62,959 nucleotides of DNA, taken from NCBI GenBank assembly GCA_016735295.1, contig JAERRU010000010.1, forward strand, positions 1-62,959. Direction: 5' to 3'. The stretch is from SAR324 cluster bacterium. Lineage in GTDB: Bacteria > SAR324 > XYD2-FULL-50-16 > JAERRU01. The position numbers and the translations under genes are program-made. The notes under the pieces were generated by a model that did not search any database, was not told the DNA's origin, and saw only the letters and a list, made by a program, of their open reading frames with translations. Shown piece after piece: positions 17,893-28,300 of the stretch (positions are counted from its first letter, which is position 1; every line of letters begins with the position of its first letter).

Positions 17893-18573
17893 CTAAAATT
17901 TATAAATAAAACTAACATCAATCTTTTTATAACTACGCCATTTAGCATGGCAATTATGCAACTTTAAAATAAGCTCCTGCCACGCATCGACCGGCAAAGC
18001 TGATTTTTTTATTCTCTTATGCAAAGTTTTATAGGCTAACGCAGGATGTATAATCATATAATTACCTAAAAGATTGCACCCATTAACAGTAAAAATTCTA
18101 GTCTCTATCCAATCACCAGATTCTATCCCCTCAAACCCATCTAAATCAGCAAGCAACAACTTTTTTTTATTATAAAGATTTTTTAACCTAACCCCACTCT
18201 TAAATTTTTTATCCATCAAAAACAAAGAATATTGATGATTTACCAAATTAACACAATATTGCTTAGTTTCTGAATCAAGCTTAGCCTCTTTCATGAACAC
18301 CTCAAAAGGCGTTTTTTGTGAGGAAGAAGAAATCTTCCAATCAAATAAAAACCAATTTAAAAATGATTTAATGCGGTTATTATAATCATCACCATCAGTG
18401 TGTAATTTACCCGCCAAAGCAGAAAATTCATCTTTTGCCTTGATAATTAACCGCGAAAGCTCAGGATGGCTACCCACAAATGCCTCAACTCGGTAAATAA
18501 GATCAAGCAATGTGGTGCGAGCAACCCTGTATTCAGCTAGCGAAGATATAGATTTATCGGAAATATAAAACAA
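17893..18573 (-). CDS. Hypothetical protein
   Basis: I do not recognise a named family for this 226-residue protein. It is soluble, without signal peptide or membrane segment. The segment FLNWFLFDWKISS followed by TPFEVFMKEA (about 70-95) is a pattern I associate with uncharacterised bacterial proteins of similar size. The C-terminal half (about 140-205) has a compact beta-rich stretch (DWIETRIFTVNGCNLLGNYMI). It lies between tlyA and the beta-helix gene on the same strand and is probably co-transcribed. Confidence 0.7.
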   Translation of the reverse strand: MFYISDKSISSLAEYRVARTTLLDLIYRVEAFVGSHPELSRLIIKAKDEFSALAGKLHTDGDDYNNRIKSFLNWFLFDWKISSSSQKTPFEVFMKEAKLDSETKQYCVNLVNHQYSLFLMDKKFKSGVRLKNLYNKKKLLLADLDGFEGIESGDWIETRIFTVNGCNLLGNYMIIHPALAYKTLHKRIKKSALPVDAWQELILKLHNCHAKWRSYKKIDVSFIYKF

Positions 18574-18623
18574 CGCTTATCTCAAATTTAAGTTAATATT
18601 ATAAATTACTTTATATGATAAAA

Positions 18624-19361
18624 TTAGCCCTCTTTCTTAAAATAAATCAAAAACTCTTGATTATGTTTCTTTTTTCCACATAGGCTAGCGGCAATAACAT
18701 TAACCGCAACAAGACCATATTCTTTTGCGCTTTCGGATATATCAAAAATAATCTCTTGCTGTATTCGATCAGATCTAATAACACCACCGCTACCAACCAA
18801 ATTTTTAGCAGCCTCAAATTGAGGTTTAACCAAAACTACTGCCCCACCACCTTTTTTTAAAAAAGAAACTGCCACCGGTAAAATTTTCTTTACGGAAATA
18901 AAACTAACGTCCACACAAAAAAAATCTACTTCTTCCGGAATTTGTTTTTTAGTTGCATATCGAAAATTAGTCTTAGGGTAATATACTACCTTTGATTCTT
19001 TTTGTAAACTAGCAACCAAAAAAGCCGGACCCACATCAACCGCATAAATCTTTTTTGCCCCCCTTTGGAGCATACAATCGCTAAACCCCCCATGACCAAC
19101 CCCAACATCTAAAACCACTTTACCCTTAAGATCAATGTCATTAACCAGCAAGGCCTCTTCTAGCTTTAGCCCCCCACGGGTAACAAATCGTTTAATTTGC
19201 AAATCAATATCCACCGATTCATCAACTAACGCCCCCACCTTGTCATTAATTTGCCCCTTTATCCTAACTAAACCACTCCAAATATATGCCCTTGCCCTTG
19301 TTAAATCAGGGGCAAGACCAAGCGATAATAGTCTTTTATCTAGCCTTATTTTGCTAGACAC
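18624..19361 (-). CDS. tlyA: TlyA-family rRNA 2'-O-methyltransferase / hemolysin-like protein
   Basis: TlyA proteins methylate 2'-hydroxyls of ribosomal RNA. The 245-residue protein has an N-terminal S4 RNA-binding domain (about 1-62: RLDKRLLSLGLAPDLTRARA) and an FtsJ-type Rossmann methyltransferase domain with VVLDVGVGHGGFSD (about 78-91). Catalytic-type residues are seen in DVSFISVKKILP and VLVKPQFEA. The gene starts with GTG at 19361 within TAGTG, sharing one base with the rseP stop, which indicates translational coupling. Its length is slightly below the usual 250-270. Confidence 0.92.
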   Translation of the reverse strand: MSSKIRLDKRLLSLGLAPDLTRARAYIWSGLVRIKGQINDKVGALVDESVDIDLQIKRFVTRGGLKLEEALLVNDIDLKGKVVLDVGVGHGGFSDCMLQRGAKKIYAVDVGPAFLVASLQKESKVVYYPKTNFRYATKKQIPEEVDFFCVDVSFISVKKILPVAVSFLKKGGGAVVLVKPQFEAAKNLVGSGGVIRSDRIQQEIIFDISESAKEYGLVAVNVIAASLCGKKKHNQEFLIYFKKEG

Positions 19362-20668
19362 TAAAAATTTAATATATCTTGAATAGTGATAAATAGCATC
19401 AGACCAAGCAGCAAGACAACACTAACTAATTGTATCCCATATCTAAACTTAACTGATGGCTGCTTGCCTGCCACTAACTCATAGCCTAAAAAGGCGATAT
19501 GCCCTCCATCTAGCACTGGTAAAGGTAAAAGATTAAAAATTCCTAATTGAAAACTAATAAAAGCAGTTAAAATTATGAAATAAGAAAATCCTTTTTCCGC
19601 CGCCTCCCCCATCGCCTTAACTATCATAATCGGCCCCCCCACTTCATTTTTAGAAACTTGATTATGAAATAGCTTATTAAAAAAGGTTAATAGAGCACGA
19701 CCTAAATTGATTACCCGAGCAACCCCTAAATTAATACTTTCAGACCAAGAATAGGTAACTTTTGTGTTAGGAGTAAAAAATCCCAATCGCCAAACCATCG
19801 CCTTTTCATCTAATTTAGCCGCTGCCTTAATGTTAATTATCGAAAAAGAACCGTCTACAGAGCGTTCAAGCGTGTAATTAGCTAGCGAGCCTTGTTTTTT
19901 TTGTATCTCCTTAGATAGCTGGGCAAGGGTGGCGACATCAATTTCATCTATTTTCAATATCTTATCGCCAATCATAAAGCCCACCTGTTTAGCCGGCCAC
20001 CCACTAATCATTTGCCCAATCACAGGTAAAACAAGAGGAGAAAGCCCAAACCCATCAACTGTGCTTCTAGGGCTTGGGCTAAATTCAATTTCTCGCACAA
20101 AACTTCCCGCACTAGAAATAGATGATAACTTAACATTAATCGGGCTATCCTTTGCTTTAGCAATCTCATCAGAAAATTCACGCCAAGAGCCCACAAACTC
20201 ATCATTAACGCTAATAATTTGCTCACCACTCTTAAAGCCTGCCTGCTCTGCTAAGCTGCCTACCAGCACCTCTTCAATTATTGGTGGGTTACTAAGATAA
20301 GTGGGTTCTGGAAAACCAATTTTATAAGCTATCGGCATTAAGATAAAAGCAAGTGCCAGGTTAATAGCTGGCCCAGCAGCAATTATGAACAACCGAGCTA
20401 ACTTAGATTTAGCGGCGTAATTATCTGCTTTAGTGGGGTCTTCATCATCTAAGTTTTGCCCACGCAATTTAACAAAACCCCCTAAGAAAATAATTCCTAA
20501 CGAATATCTAGTATGCCCTATCTTCTTGCTAAATATACGAGGAGGAAAACCAACTGAAAATTCATCAACTCTCACTCCCATTAACCGAGCCGCCCAAAAA
20601 TGTCCTAGTTCGTGAACAAAAATTAAACCTCCAATCGCTAAAATCGGCATTAACCAAGTTATCATCAT
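19361..20668 (-). CDS. rseP: Site-2 zinc metalloprotease RseP
   Basis: RseP is an inner-membrane S2P protease that cleaves membrane-spanning anti-sigma factors and signal peptides. The 435-residue protein has HELGH (19-23) in the first membrane helix, GGFVKL soon after, two periplasmic PDZ domains (about 115-300) and the second zinc-binding motif LPVLDGGH in the third helix near residue 385. The four membrane segments and length match E. coli RseP (450). It lies 27 bases after dxr and is coupled to tlyA. Confidence 0.95.
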   Translation of the reverse strand: MMITWLMPILAIGGLIFVHELGHFWAARLMGVRVDEFSVGFPPRIFSKKIGHTRYSLGIIFLGGFVKLRGQNLDDEDPTKADNYAAKSKLARLFIIAAGPAINLALAFILMPIAYKIGFPEPTYLSNPPIIEEVLVGSLAEQAGFKSGEQIISVNDEFVGSWREFSDEIAKAKDSPINVKLSSISSAGSFVREIEFSPSPRSTVDGFGLSPLVLPVIGQMISGWPAKQVGFMIGDKILKIDEIDVATLAQLSKEIQKKQGSLANYTLERSVDGSFSIINIKAAAKLDEKAMVWRLGFFTPNTKVTYSWSESINLGVARVINLGRALLTFFNKLFHNQVSKNEVGGPIMIVKAMGEAAEKGFSYFIILTAFISFQLGIFNLLPLPVLDGGHIAFLGYELVAGKQPSVKFRYGIQLVSVVLLLGLMLFITIQDILNF

Positions 20669-20695
20669 TAAATTGTGGATTATTATTATTTATTA

Positions 20696-21907
20696 TTAAA
20701 AAATAGTTTTTTTTGATTTAAATAGTTTACTAACAAACTCCTGACCATAAAAATTGGCAGCTAAGGCGTCATCTAACGTTTGTTGATTGACTAAAAATTG
20801 CGGAGCCTTGCTCAAATTATGGAAAAAATATTTTACTCTTTCTACCGAGATTTGTAAAATCTTAAATATATCAGTAAAGGATATTTTATCTTGTAAAAAT
20901 TCTTCTACTAGCTCTTGATTAACTCCATTTAAATAAGCAGGTGCACCTTCACCTAAAGTTAAAACCTCATAGGCTAAGTTTATAGTGGGAAATTTTTTTG
21001 TGTCTATCTCAAAAAATTCTAACCGGCCAAGTTTGGTTAAATCCATAAAAGGCACCCCCGAATTAATATCATCCCCCCCGATCCCCAAGCAGTGAGACAA
21101 AGGAAGCCGCATATCTGGTTGACCCATTAAAGCTAAACTACTGCCTTCTTTAAATTCTACTATACCATGTACGACAGATTGTGGATGCACGATAGCTGAA
21201 ATTTGAGCCACAGGAAACTTGAAAAGATAATGAGCCTCTATAATTTCTAAACACTTATTCATCATAGTGGCTGAATCTATCGATATCTTGCTGCCCATTT
21301 CCCACATAGGGTGCTTTAACGCTTGCCGGGGGGTGATTTTAGGGAAGCTATTCCTAGGATAATTTAAAAAAGGACCTCCCGAGGCGGTTAATATTAATCG
21401 ATTAACATCACTTAATCGCCGAGCAGATAAACACTGATATAAAGCGTTATGCTCACTATCAATGGGTATTATTTGACCCCTATAAGTGGCTAATAATTGA
21501 TTAATCAATTTTCCCCCCAGTATAACAGACTCCTTATTAGATAAACCAACTCTTATTCCACGCTTTAAGGCAGCAAATAAAGCCTTAATCCCATGCACTC
21601 CTGCTACCAATAAAAAAAGCAAATCAACTTGCTTATCATTGGCTAGCTCTACCAAACCCGGCTCGCCTTCATAAATAATAATCGTTTTATCAGTTAACTT
21701 AGCCAATAACCGCTCAGCCATTCCAGCAGCGACGCATAATTTTTTAGGCTTTAACCTGTTGGCTAAACTAGCTAGTAAATCAAGGTTTTTATTGGCACTT
21801 AGCGATTGTACATCTATCAGATTAGGGTTTTGATCTATTATTTTAATCAAACTACTGCCAACTGAGCCAGTAGCACCTAAAATGGCTATTTTAATGGGGG
21901 GCTTCAT
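20696..21907 (-). CDS. dxr: 1-deoxy-D-xylulose 5-phosphate reductoisomerase
   Basis: Dxr (IspC) makes 2-C-methyl-D-erythritol 4-phosphate in the non-mevalonate isoprenoid pathway, using NADPH. The 403-residue protein has the Rossmann motif GATGSVGSS (about 10-18), LSNKES (about 121-126), the metal-binding DSEHNALYQ region (about 150-158), SGGPF and the HPMWEMGSKISIDSATMMNK block. Length is standard. The ATG overlaps the cdsA stop by four bases. The pathway supplies precursors for UppS, encoded two genes upstream. Confidence 0.96.
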   Translation of the reverse strand: MKPPIKIAILGATGSVGSSLIKIIDQNPNLIDVQSLSANKNLDLLASLANRLKPKKLCVAAGMAERLLAKLTDKTIIIYEGEPGLVELANDKQVDLLFLLVAGVHGIKALFAALKRGIRVGLSNKESVILGGKLINQLLATYRGQIIPIDSEHNALYQCLSARRLSDVNRLILTASGGPFLNYPRNSFPKITPRQALKHPMWEMGSKISIDSATMMNKCLEIIEAHYLFKFPVAQISAIVHPQSVVHGIVEFKEGSSLALMGQPDMRLPLSHCLGIGGDDINSGVPFMDLTKLGRLEFFEIDTKKFPTINLAYEVLTLGEGAPAYLNGVNQELVEEFLQDKISFTDIFKILQISVERVKYFFHNLSKAPQFLVNQQTLDDALAANFYGQEFVSKLFKSKKTIF

Positions 21908-22764
21908 AATAAATAATATACACCCTTAACTAGATAAAGGTAGCCAAATAAAACCCAGATAGCTGGCAAAAATCCATCTAACCGATCTAAAATACCGCCA
22001 TGGCCTGGGATAATTGAGCCAGAATCCTTGGCCTTAGATAGCCTTTTAAAATGAGAGGCTAATAGATCTCCAATTTGAGCACTTATTATAATTAATCCTG
22101 AAATAAATAATACCTCATATGAGCCAAACACAGGGAAAAAATAATTAATCAAAAAACCCAAACCCCCTCCCCCAATTAAACCTGCTAATGAGCCTTCGAT
22201 AGTCTTTTTGGGGCTTATTTTTACTGCTAGCTTGTGCCTTCCCCAAGTTTTGCCCACAAAATATGCAAAAATATCATTACTCGCCACTATCAAAGCCAGG
22301 AAAGACAAATAAATTTTTCCATTCTCAATATGAGTTAACAAGAAAAAGAATAATGTAGGTAAGACAATCCACACAAAATGTAATAAATAAAATTCTACTT
22401 TAGCCAATAAATCTTTTAAAAAAAATTGACCAATTAAAAATAAAACAAGCAAAATAAGTAATAACCCAGCGACCACAAGTAACGTTCGGTGAAGTGCTAG
22501 CCCAAGATAAGGTAAACTTATTAAAATTAAAATTGGCACCCCCAACATAGAACGCCATAAAAATATTTTTCTCTTTGCTAACAAAGCATAGTATTCAAAA
22601 TTAAGCCCTATCGCCCCCGCTAAAATTAAAAAATGCACCAAAGAAGGATAACGAAAAGTCATTGCCCCGCCAAAAATTATTATTAGTAAAATACCAAAAA
22701 TAATTCGCGTAACAATTTCATGTTCTAAAAGCTTATTCCATAATTTATACATAAATTTATACAT
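21904..22764 (-). CDS. cdsA: Phosphatidate cytidylyltransferase CdsA
   Basis: CdsA makes CDP-diacylglycerol for phospholipid synthesis. The 286-residue membrane protein has about eight hydrophobic segments and the family signature near the C-terminus, SHFKRLSKAKDSG then IPGHGGILDRLDG. I prefer the ATG at 22764; a TTG immediately after the uppS stop (22770) would add two residues, and an ATG at 22752 is also possible. The first eight codons contain a 12-base direct repeat (ATGTATAAATT twice), giving MYKF-MYKL at the N-terminus. It is packed between uppS and dxr. Confidence 0.93.
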   Translation of the reverse strand: MYKFMYKLWNKLLEHEIVTRIIFGILLIIIFGGAMTFRYPSLVHFLILAGAIGLNFEYYALLAKRKIFLWRSMLGVPILILISLPYLGLALHRTLLVVAGLLLILLVLFLIGQFFLKDLLAKVEFYLLHFVWIVLPTLFFFLLTHIENGKIYLSFLALIVASNDIFAYFVGKTWGRHKLAVKISPKKTIEGSLAGLIGGGGLGFLINYFFPVFGSYEVLFISGLIIISAQIGDLLASHFKRLSKAKDSGSIIPGHGGILDRLDGFLPAIWVLFGYLYLVKGVYYLL

Positions 22765-22770
22765 AACCAA

Positions 22771-23499
22771 CTATATAAAGTTCATAATCTTTCCCCATCT
22801 CCTAGATCTTGCGGAGTAAGATGCAAAAGCCTTGGCTAACTCCTTTTCATCAAAATCAGGCCAAAGGGTGTCGCAAAAATAAAGCTCTGCGTAGGCCGCT
22901 TGCCATAAAAGAAAATTAGAAAGTCTAAACTCACCCGAAGTGCGTACTAGTAAATCTAAAGGAGGCAAGTCTTTTGTGTCTAACATAGATTCTAATAGAT
23001 TTTCTGATACCTCAGCAGGCTGCATATCCCCACTTTTAACCAACGAGGTAATCTTTTTGATAGCACTCATAATCTCACCCTTAGATCCATAATCAACAGC
23101 TAAACATAAGGTCATATTTTGATGATGTTTGGTTTGTTCAATAATTTCCTCAAACAAAGCTCTAACCTCTTTAGGTATTTTATCCCTTCTCCCAATCCAG
23201 GCGAGTTTGATTTGATTTTCCATTAAAAGCTGACGACTTTTTTTTAAAAAATCCAATAAAAGAGTCATAATAAAAGCTACTTCTCTTTTAGATCTTTGCC
23301 AATTTTCAGTAGAAAAGGCGTAGAGAGTAAGAGCTAAAACCCCATTAGCCAAACAATAATTAACACTATTACGAATCGCTTTTTCCGCTCTTCTGTGCCC
23401 AAAAGTGCGAGATTGTTGGCGCAAACTAGCCCAACGGCCATTTCCATCCATAATGATGGCTACGTGATTAGGGGTGTTTTTAGGTATTTTTTTGCTCAC
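22771..23499 (-). CDS. uppS: Undecaprenyl diphosphate synthase
   Basis: UppS builds the C55 lipid carrier for peptidoglycan and polysaccharides from farnesyl diphosphate and IPP. The 242-residue cis-prenyltransferase has the catalytic aspartate D18 in IIMDGNGRWA, the GHR and YAFSTENW segments, and the C-terminal LVRTSGEFRLSNFLLWQAAYAELYF block. It is the first gene of the uppS-cdsA-dxr-rseP-tlyA run, a classic bacterial order. The intergenic region upstream (23500-23705) is shared with the divergent carbamoyltransferase gene. Confidence 0.96.
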   Translation of the reverse strand: MSKKIPKNTPNHVAIIMDGNGRWASLRQQSRTFGHRRAEKAIRNSVNYCLANGVLALTLYAFSTENWQRSKREVAFIMTLLLDFLKKSRQLLMENQIKLAWIGRRDKIPKEVRALFEEIIEQTKHHQNMTLCLAVDYGSKGEIMSAIKKITSLVKSGDMQPAEVSENLLESMLDTKDLPPLDLLVRTSGEFRLSNFLLWQAAYAELYFCDTLWPDFDEKELAKAFASYSARSRRWGKIMNFI

Positions 23500-23613
23500 C
23501 TTAAGATTTAGACATTTAATCTGTTACCAATAGCCGCTAATTATTTAAAAAAACAAACTGGGGAGATAATTTCATTTATTATTACTTTAGACGATAGTTA
23601 TTTGGTTGTCTTT

Positions 23614-23664
23614 ATGAAAAATTTTGCTAGTTTATATCAGCAGGCTGAGTCTTTAGTTAATTAA
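23614..23664 (+). other. Possible 16-codon leader ORF
   Basis: ATG at 23614 opens a 16-codon frame (MKNFASLYQQ start, SLVN end) closed by TAA, 42 bases before the carbamoyltransferase start. It has no arginine run and no strong ribosome-binding site. It is noted because this is the only intergenic space between the two divergent genes and no other feature is evident there. Confidence 0.2.
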
Positions 23665-23705
23665 ACTATCAATTAGACCACAAGATTTCAATTTTAAAAA
23701 ACACT

Positions 23706-24635
23706 ATGACCAAACATTTAATCGATTGGAAGTTTTGGGAGAAACAAGAAATCATAAATCTCATGGAGTTGGCGGTTAAAGTCAAGAAATGTCGTTGGGA
23801 TTATCAAGGTCTGATGAACGGCAACAGCTTGGCGATGATTTTTCAAAAAACATCAACTAGAACCAGAATATCTTTTGAAGCCTGCATGGCAGAAATGGGG
23901 GGGCATAGCATTTATATGGATTGGTTGACATCTAATTTTATGTTGAGCTCTATTAGGTTAGAAACTAAATATATCTGCCGCAATGTGGCTTTTATTGTGA
24001 CTAGATTCAAAGACAATAAAGATCTTTTAGAAATGGCCTCAGCCAGTGAAGTGCCTGTGATAAATGGGTGTTGCAACCTTTATCACCCGTGTCAAGCTTT
24101 GACAGATTTACTTACCATCAAGCTAGATTGTGGTTATTTAGAGGGAGTAAATTTAACTTATGTGGGGGTTTATAACAATGTAGTTAATTCGTTAGTCTCT
24201 ATTTGTGGGGCGTTTAAGGTTAATTTGACTCTAGTTTGCCCCATAAAAGACGCTAGCATAACCGATGAAGAATCTTATCAGAAACTTATTAAGCAAGGAT
24301 TGCTCCATGAAACATTAGATTTGCAAGAAGCAGTAGCTAAGGCTGATTATGTTTATACTGATACTTGGATGGACATGGAATTTTTTAATGATCCAGCTTT
24401 TGCTAAGCAAAAGAAAAATCGTGTTTCACTTATGGAGCCCTATCAATTAAACCATCAAACTCTAAAAAATTCTTCGGCAAAAGTAATGCACGACATGCCA
24501 ATTCATCTGGGCTATGAAATATCAGAGGCTTTAGTAGAGGATGATAAAAGGTCAATTATTTTTGACCAAGCAGAAAACCGATTAGAAGCACAAAAGGCTT
24601 TATTGATATATTTAAAAGGCAGAAAATCCTTTTAA
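23706..24635 (+). CDS. Ornithine-carbamoyltransferase-like enzyme, variant active site
   Basis: This 309-residue protein has the transcarbamylase fold. The carbamoyl-phosphate site is intact: STRTR (50-54) and HPCQ (127-130). The C-terminal FDQAENRLEAQKALL block is strongly OTCase-like. The ornithine side is altered. The usual HCLP loop with its catalytic Cys reads HDMP (262-265), and the usual DxxxSMG loop reads DTWMDME (219-225). GDGNNV reads GVYNNV, and the segment after STRTR reads MDWLTSNF. It may be a divergent ornithine carbamoyltransferase or may use another amine. It is a lone plus-strand gene; no arginine genes are adjacent. Confidence 0.8.
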   Translation: MTKHLIDWKFWEKQEIINLMELAVKVKKCRWDYQGLMNGNSLAMIFQKTSTRTRISFEACMAEMGGHSIYMDWLTSNFMLSSIRLETKYICRNVAFIVTRFKDNKDLLEMASASEVPVINGCCNLYHPCQALTDLLTIKLDCGYLEGVNLTYVGVYNNVVNSLVSICGAFKVNLTLVCPIKDASITDEESYQKLIKQGLLHETLDLQEAVAKADYVYTDTWMDMEFFNDPAFAKQKKNRVSLMEPYQLNHQTLKNSSAKVMHDMPIHLGYEISEALVEDDKRSIIFDQAENRLEAQKALLIYLKGRKSF

Positions 24636-24693
24636 TAATGAATGGCCTAACAATAAACGATAAATAATAAATGCGACTAATCAGCCAACTAAA

Positions 24694-25143
24694 TTAATTG
24701 GTGGACAACAGAATTTTAATTTTTTCTGTTTCGGTGGGGTCAATTTCTGGTAAAATTTCTGCAGGATCAATTTTTTTACCTGACCTTAGCTCCATTTGCT
24801 GAGCCTGTAATTTTTTGATGGCTAAGAAATTATTACGACATATTTCTATAGTAAAATTAGTTTGCGTAATAAAATTAAATACCAACCTACGCCTAGCATG
24901 TATATTTTCACGAATAAAGCGGTCGCCATCGTAAATAACTACCCAAATAGGCTTTTCCGCAAATAAACTTAAGAACATAGGAGAAAATTCTTTCGGCCCG
25001 CCATCAAAGAGATAGCTTTGACAAGGGGTGTTGCTCTCTAAAGTAAGCGTTTTATTGCGCCAAGGATCTTGTGATACCCCAAAAATTGATTTGAAGGTAA
25101 ATACCGCTATAACAGCAATTATGGTTAAAAAACGAACTATCAT
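24694..25143 (-). CDS. Small exported hypothetical protein
   Basis: I do not recognise this 149-residue protein. The N-terminus (MIVRFLTIIAVIAVFTFKSI, about 1-20) is a signal peptide or membrane anchor, so the rest is probably periplasmic. The body has one conserved-looking basic patch, DRFIRENIHARRRLVF, and two cysteines (in TPCQSYLF and EICRNN) that could pair. The C-terminus is acidic and Pro-rich (DPAEILPEIDPTE). It converges on the carbamoyltransferase gene and diverges from purL. Confidence 0.65.
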   Translation of the reverse strand: MIVRFLTIIAVIAVFTFKSIFGVSQDPWRNKTLTLESNTPCQSYLFDGGPKEFSPMFLSLFAEKPIWVVIYDGDRFIRENIHARRRLVFNFITQTNFTIEICRNNFLAIKKLQAQQMELRSGKKIDPAEILPEIDPTETEKIKILLSTN

Positions 25144-25292
25144 AAATTCTTTAACTTTATTTTAAATAAAAAAATCGCTAGCTTAGCTTTTTATCGGCAC
25201 AAACATAAATATACTTAATTTAGATTATACCAAACATAATTAATTAAATTAAATTAAACTTAAGTTAATTCAAATCAAACATAATTAACCCC

Positions 25293-25322
25293 TTGATATG
25301 CGGAGATATATTTCTTTATTAA
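25293..25322 (+). promoter_or_regulatory. Possible purL operon promoter next to the start codon
   Basis: TTGATA (25293-25298) and TATTAA (25317-25322) are 18 bases apart. The -10 ends only three bases before the ATG, so if used this would give a leaderless or nearly leaderless purL mRNA. Upstream there are two 13-base direct repeats (CAAACATAATTAA at 25231-25243 and 25276-25288). I see no purine riboswitch. Confidence 0.3.
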
Positions 25323-25325
25323 AAA

Positions 25326-28300
25326 ATGGTTAATAACAGTAACAACACCAATACCACTAATCAACATCCTCCGTTTTTTAGATTTTTTATTAAAAAAAAA
25401 CCATCGCACGACCAACGCAGCAAATTAATTAAAAAAGAAATTACCCGCATTTTAGGGGGGCAAAAGATTAAAAAAGTTAGTTTAATTCAAATTTATGACC
25501 TAAAAGGCTTTGATTATTTTTCAGCTAATAAACTTTGTCAGTTAGTCTTAAAAGATTCCACCCAAGATGAGGCGATAGAAAAACCGAATATAAAAGAGCC
25601 TTCTTTTATAACCGAATTTTTACCGGGGAAATATGATCAAACAGCCCACGCAGTAAAGCAATTAGCCCAACTAATCTTTGGGTTTACCTCCTATGAAATT
25701 AAAACCAGCTTGCTTTATCTCCTAGAAGGCCAAGTGAGCGATAAAGATATGTCCTTGGTGAAATCTTATTATATCAATCCATTAGAAGTTAGAACTAAAG
25801 ATTTAACTAAAAATCCATTTATAACCATCAACCCAGTAAAGCCAAGTGAAGAAATTATCGATTTAAACCAAGATTTATCAAAAATAAAAGAAAATCTAAA
25901 GCTATCTATGTCACTAGAAAGCTTATCATTAACTAAGGAATATTTTTTAGATATCGAAAAAAGATCTCCCTCTAAGTTGACACTTAAATTTCTTGATGCA
26001 TATTGGTCAGATCATTGCCGGCACATCACATTCGCCAGTAAAATTTCTAAAATTAGTTTTAGCTCCGCCAACACAGATTTTTCCGCTAAGGTAAAAACCA
26101 AGCTAACTGATATTATAACAGAATTTACCAAAGATAGCAAACATATAAGCAAAGAGAATGGGGATAAGCCCTTAACGTTAATGGATTTAGCTACTACTGC
26201 CACTAAAGTTCTTCATCAAGCAGGGGACATCCCAAATCTAGATCAAAGCCCAGAAAATAATGCTTGTTCTTTTAAGGTAGAGCTAGATATAGAAGGTAAA
26301 AAAGTGCCTTGGCTGATAATGTTTAAAAATGAAACCCATAACCACCCCACCGAAATAGAACCCTTTAGTGGGGCCCAAACTTGTGTAGGAGGAGTGGTGC
26401 GTGATCCTTTATCTGGTAGGAGCTATGTTTATCAGGCTATCAGGGTTAGCGGAGGGGCAAATCCAAATGAGCATATCAATAAAACGCTCAAAGGCAAGTT
26501 GCCATTAATAAAATTAATTAGAGATTCAGCAAGGGGATTTAGCTCATATGGCAACCAAATAGGCTTGGCGACTAGTTTAGTGCGTGAGGTTTTTCACCAA
26601 GGATACCGAGCCAAACGTTTAGAATGTGGCTTAACAGTGGGAGCTGCTCCTGAAGCAAATATTATTAGAATATCGCCAGCGATTGGGGACGCGATTATAA
26701 TAGTAGGAGGCAAAACGGGTAATGACGGGGTAGGAGGGGCGGCGGGCTCTTCTAAATTGCAAAAAAAAGACGCTACTCAAAATTTAACTAGCGAAGTGCA
26801 AAGAGGAGACCCCATAGCAGAGAGAAAGATACAAAGACTTTTTAAGATTAAAGAGGTTAGCCAAATAATAAAAAAGTGTAATGATTGTGGGGCAGGTGGA
26901 GTGTCGGTAGCAGCAGCAGAGCTAGCTGATGGAGTGCAAATAGAACTAGCAGATTTACCCACTAAATATGATGGATTAACCGATTATGAGCTAGCTTTAT
27001 CAGAATCTCAAGAAAGAATGTTAGTGGTAGTTGAGCAAAAAAATGTTCAATTATTTTTAAAACAAGCCCAGAAAGAAAATTTAATAGCGGTCTCAATTGG
27101 TTCAATTACTGGTAAAAAGAAATTAGAAATAAACTGGAAGGGGCAAAACCGAATTAGTTTAGCTAATAATTTTTTAGCTAGCGGGGGATTTATCGGTGAA
27201 GTAAACGCCACCATAAAATTACCGAAAAGACATCCCTTGAAAGAAAACATAAATAGCTCATCAAATATACTTAAATATTGGGTTAATCAATTATCTAAAA
27301 TAGAAACAGCTAGCCAACAATCTCTAGGCGAGATGTTTGATTTTTCGATAGGAAAATCAACCGTACTAGCCCCTTATGGAGGAAAATATCAATTAACGCC
27401 TTGTGAGGCTAGTGTGGTTAAAATTGATTCAAAAAGCGATCAAGCCACCGCGGTGAGCTTTGGGTTTGACGCCCATCTTTCGGATAAAAGCCCATTTCAT
27501 GGAGGAGCGTGGGCGGTGATTGATTCTTTAGCTAAGCTAGTGGCTCTCGGGGCTAATAGAAAAAGAGTTTACCTGACTTTCCAGGAATATTTTGAAAAAC
27601 TAACTAATGAAATTTCTTGGGGCAAGCCCCTAGCGGCTCTGCTTGGAGCCTACTGGGCACAAAAAGCTTTTAAGATAGCGGCTATCGGGGGTAAAGATAG
27701 TATGTCAGGCACCTATTATGACATAAAGGTTCCTCCTACGCTTATTTCTTTTGCGGTATCGGTGGTGAGTAGCGAGCTGGTGGTTTCTCCTGAGTTTAAA
27801 CGTAGTGGTAGCAATCTTTATTTATTTGAATCGCCTCTGAGCGAAGAAGGTTTGCCTGAGCCCACTGCTTTAAAAAAAGGATTTGATTTAATACACAAGC
27901 TAATAAAAAAAGGTAAAATTTTATCGGCACAAGCATTAGCCGGCAAAAGCTTAGCTACCACTATCAGCCAACAGTCTTTTGGTAATAAAATAGGCGTAGA
28001 GCTTGATTTGGGAGTAGTGGAATTTCAAAATCTATTTCGCCCTCGCTATGGGGCTATAGTAATAGAAGTTTCACATAAACTAACAGAAATAAATTTTGAA
28101 AAGATAGGCACAACTCAAGCAAGCCCATTTATAAAAGTAGCGAAAGAAGGTTTATTATTACTTGATGATTTAATACAAGCTTGGCAAAAACCATTTTTAA
28201 AAATATTCCCTAAACCAATTAATTCTCGCCTTAATTTTGCCGATGTTAAGCCAGCAAATATCCAATCTCATAGTGATATTTTGCCTGTCTATAAACCAGT

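Noticed and set aside
25144-25325. Purine riboswitch upstream of purL
   Set aside because: No conserved three-way-junction core could be found. The region is simple AT-rich repeats.
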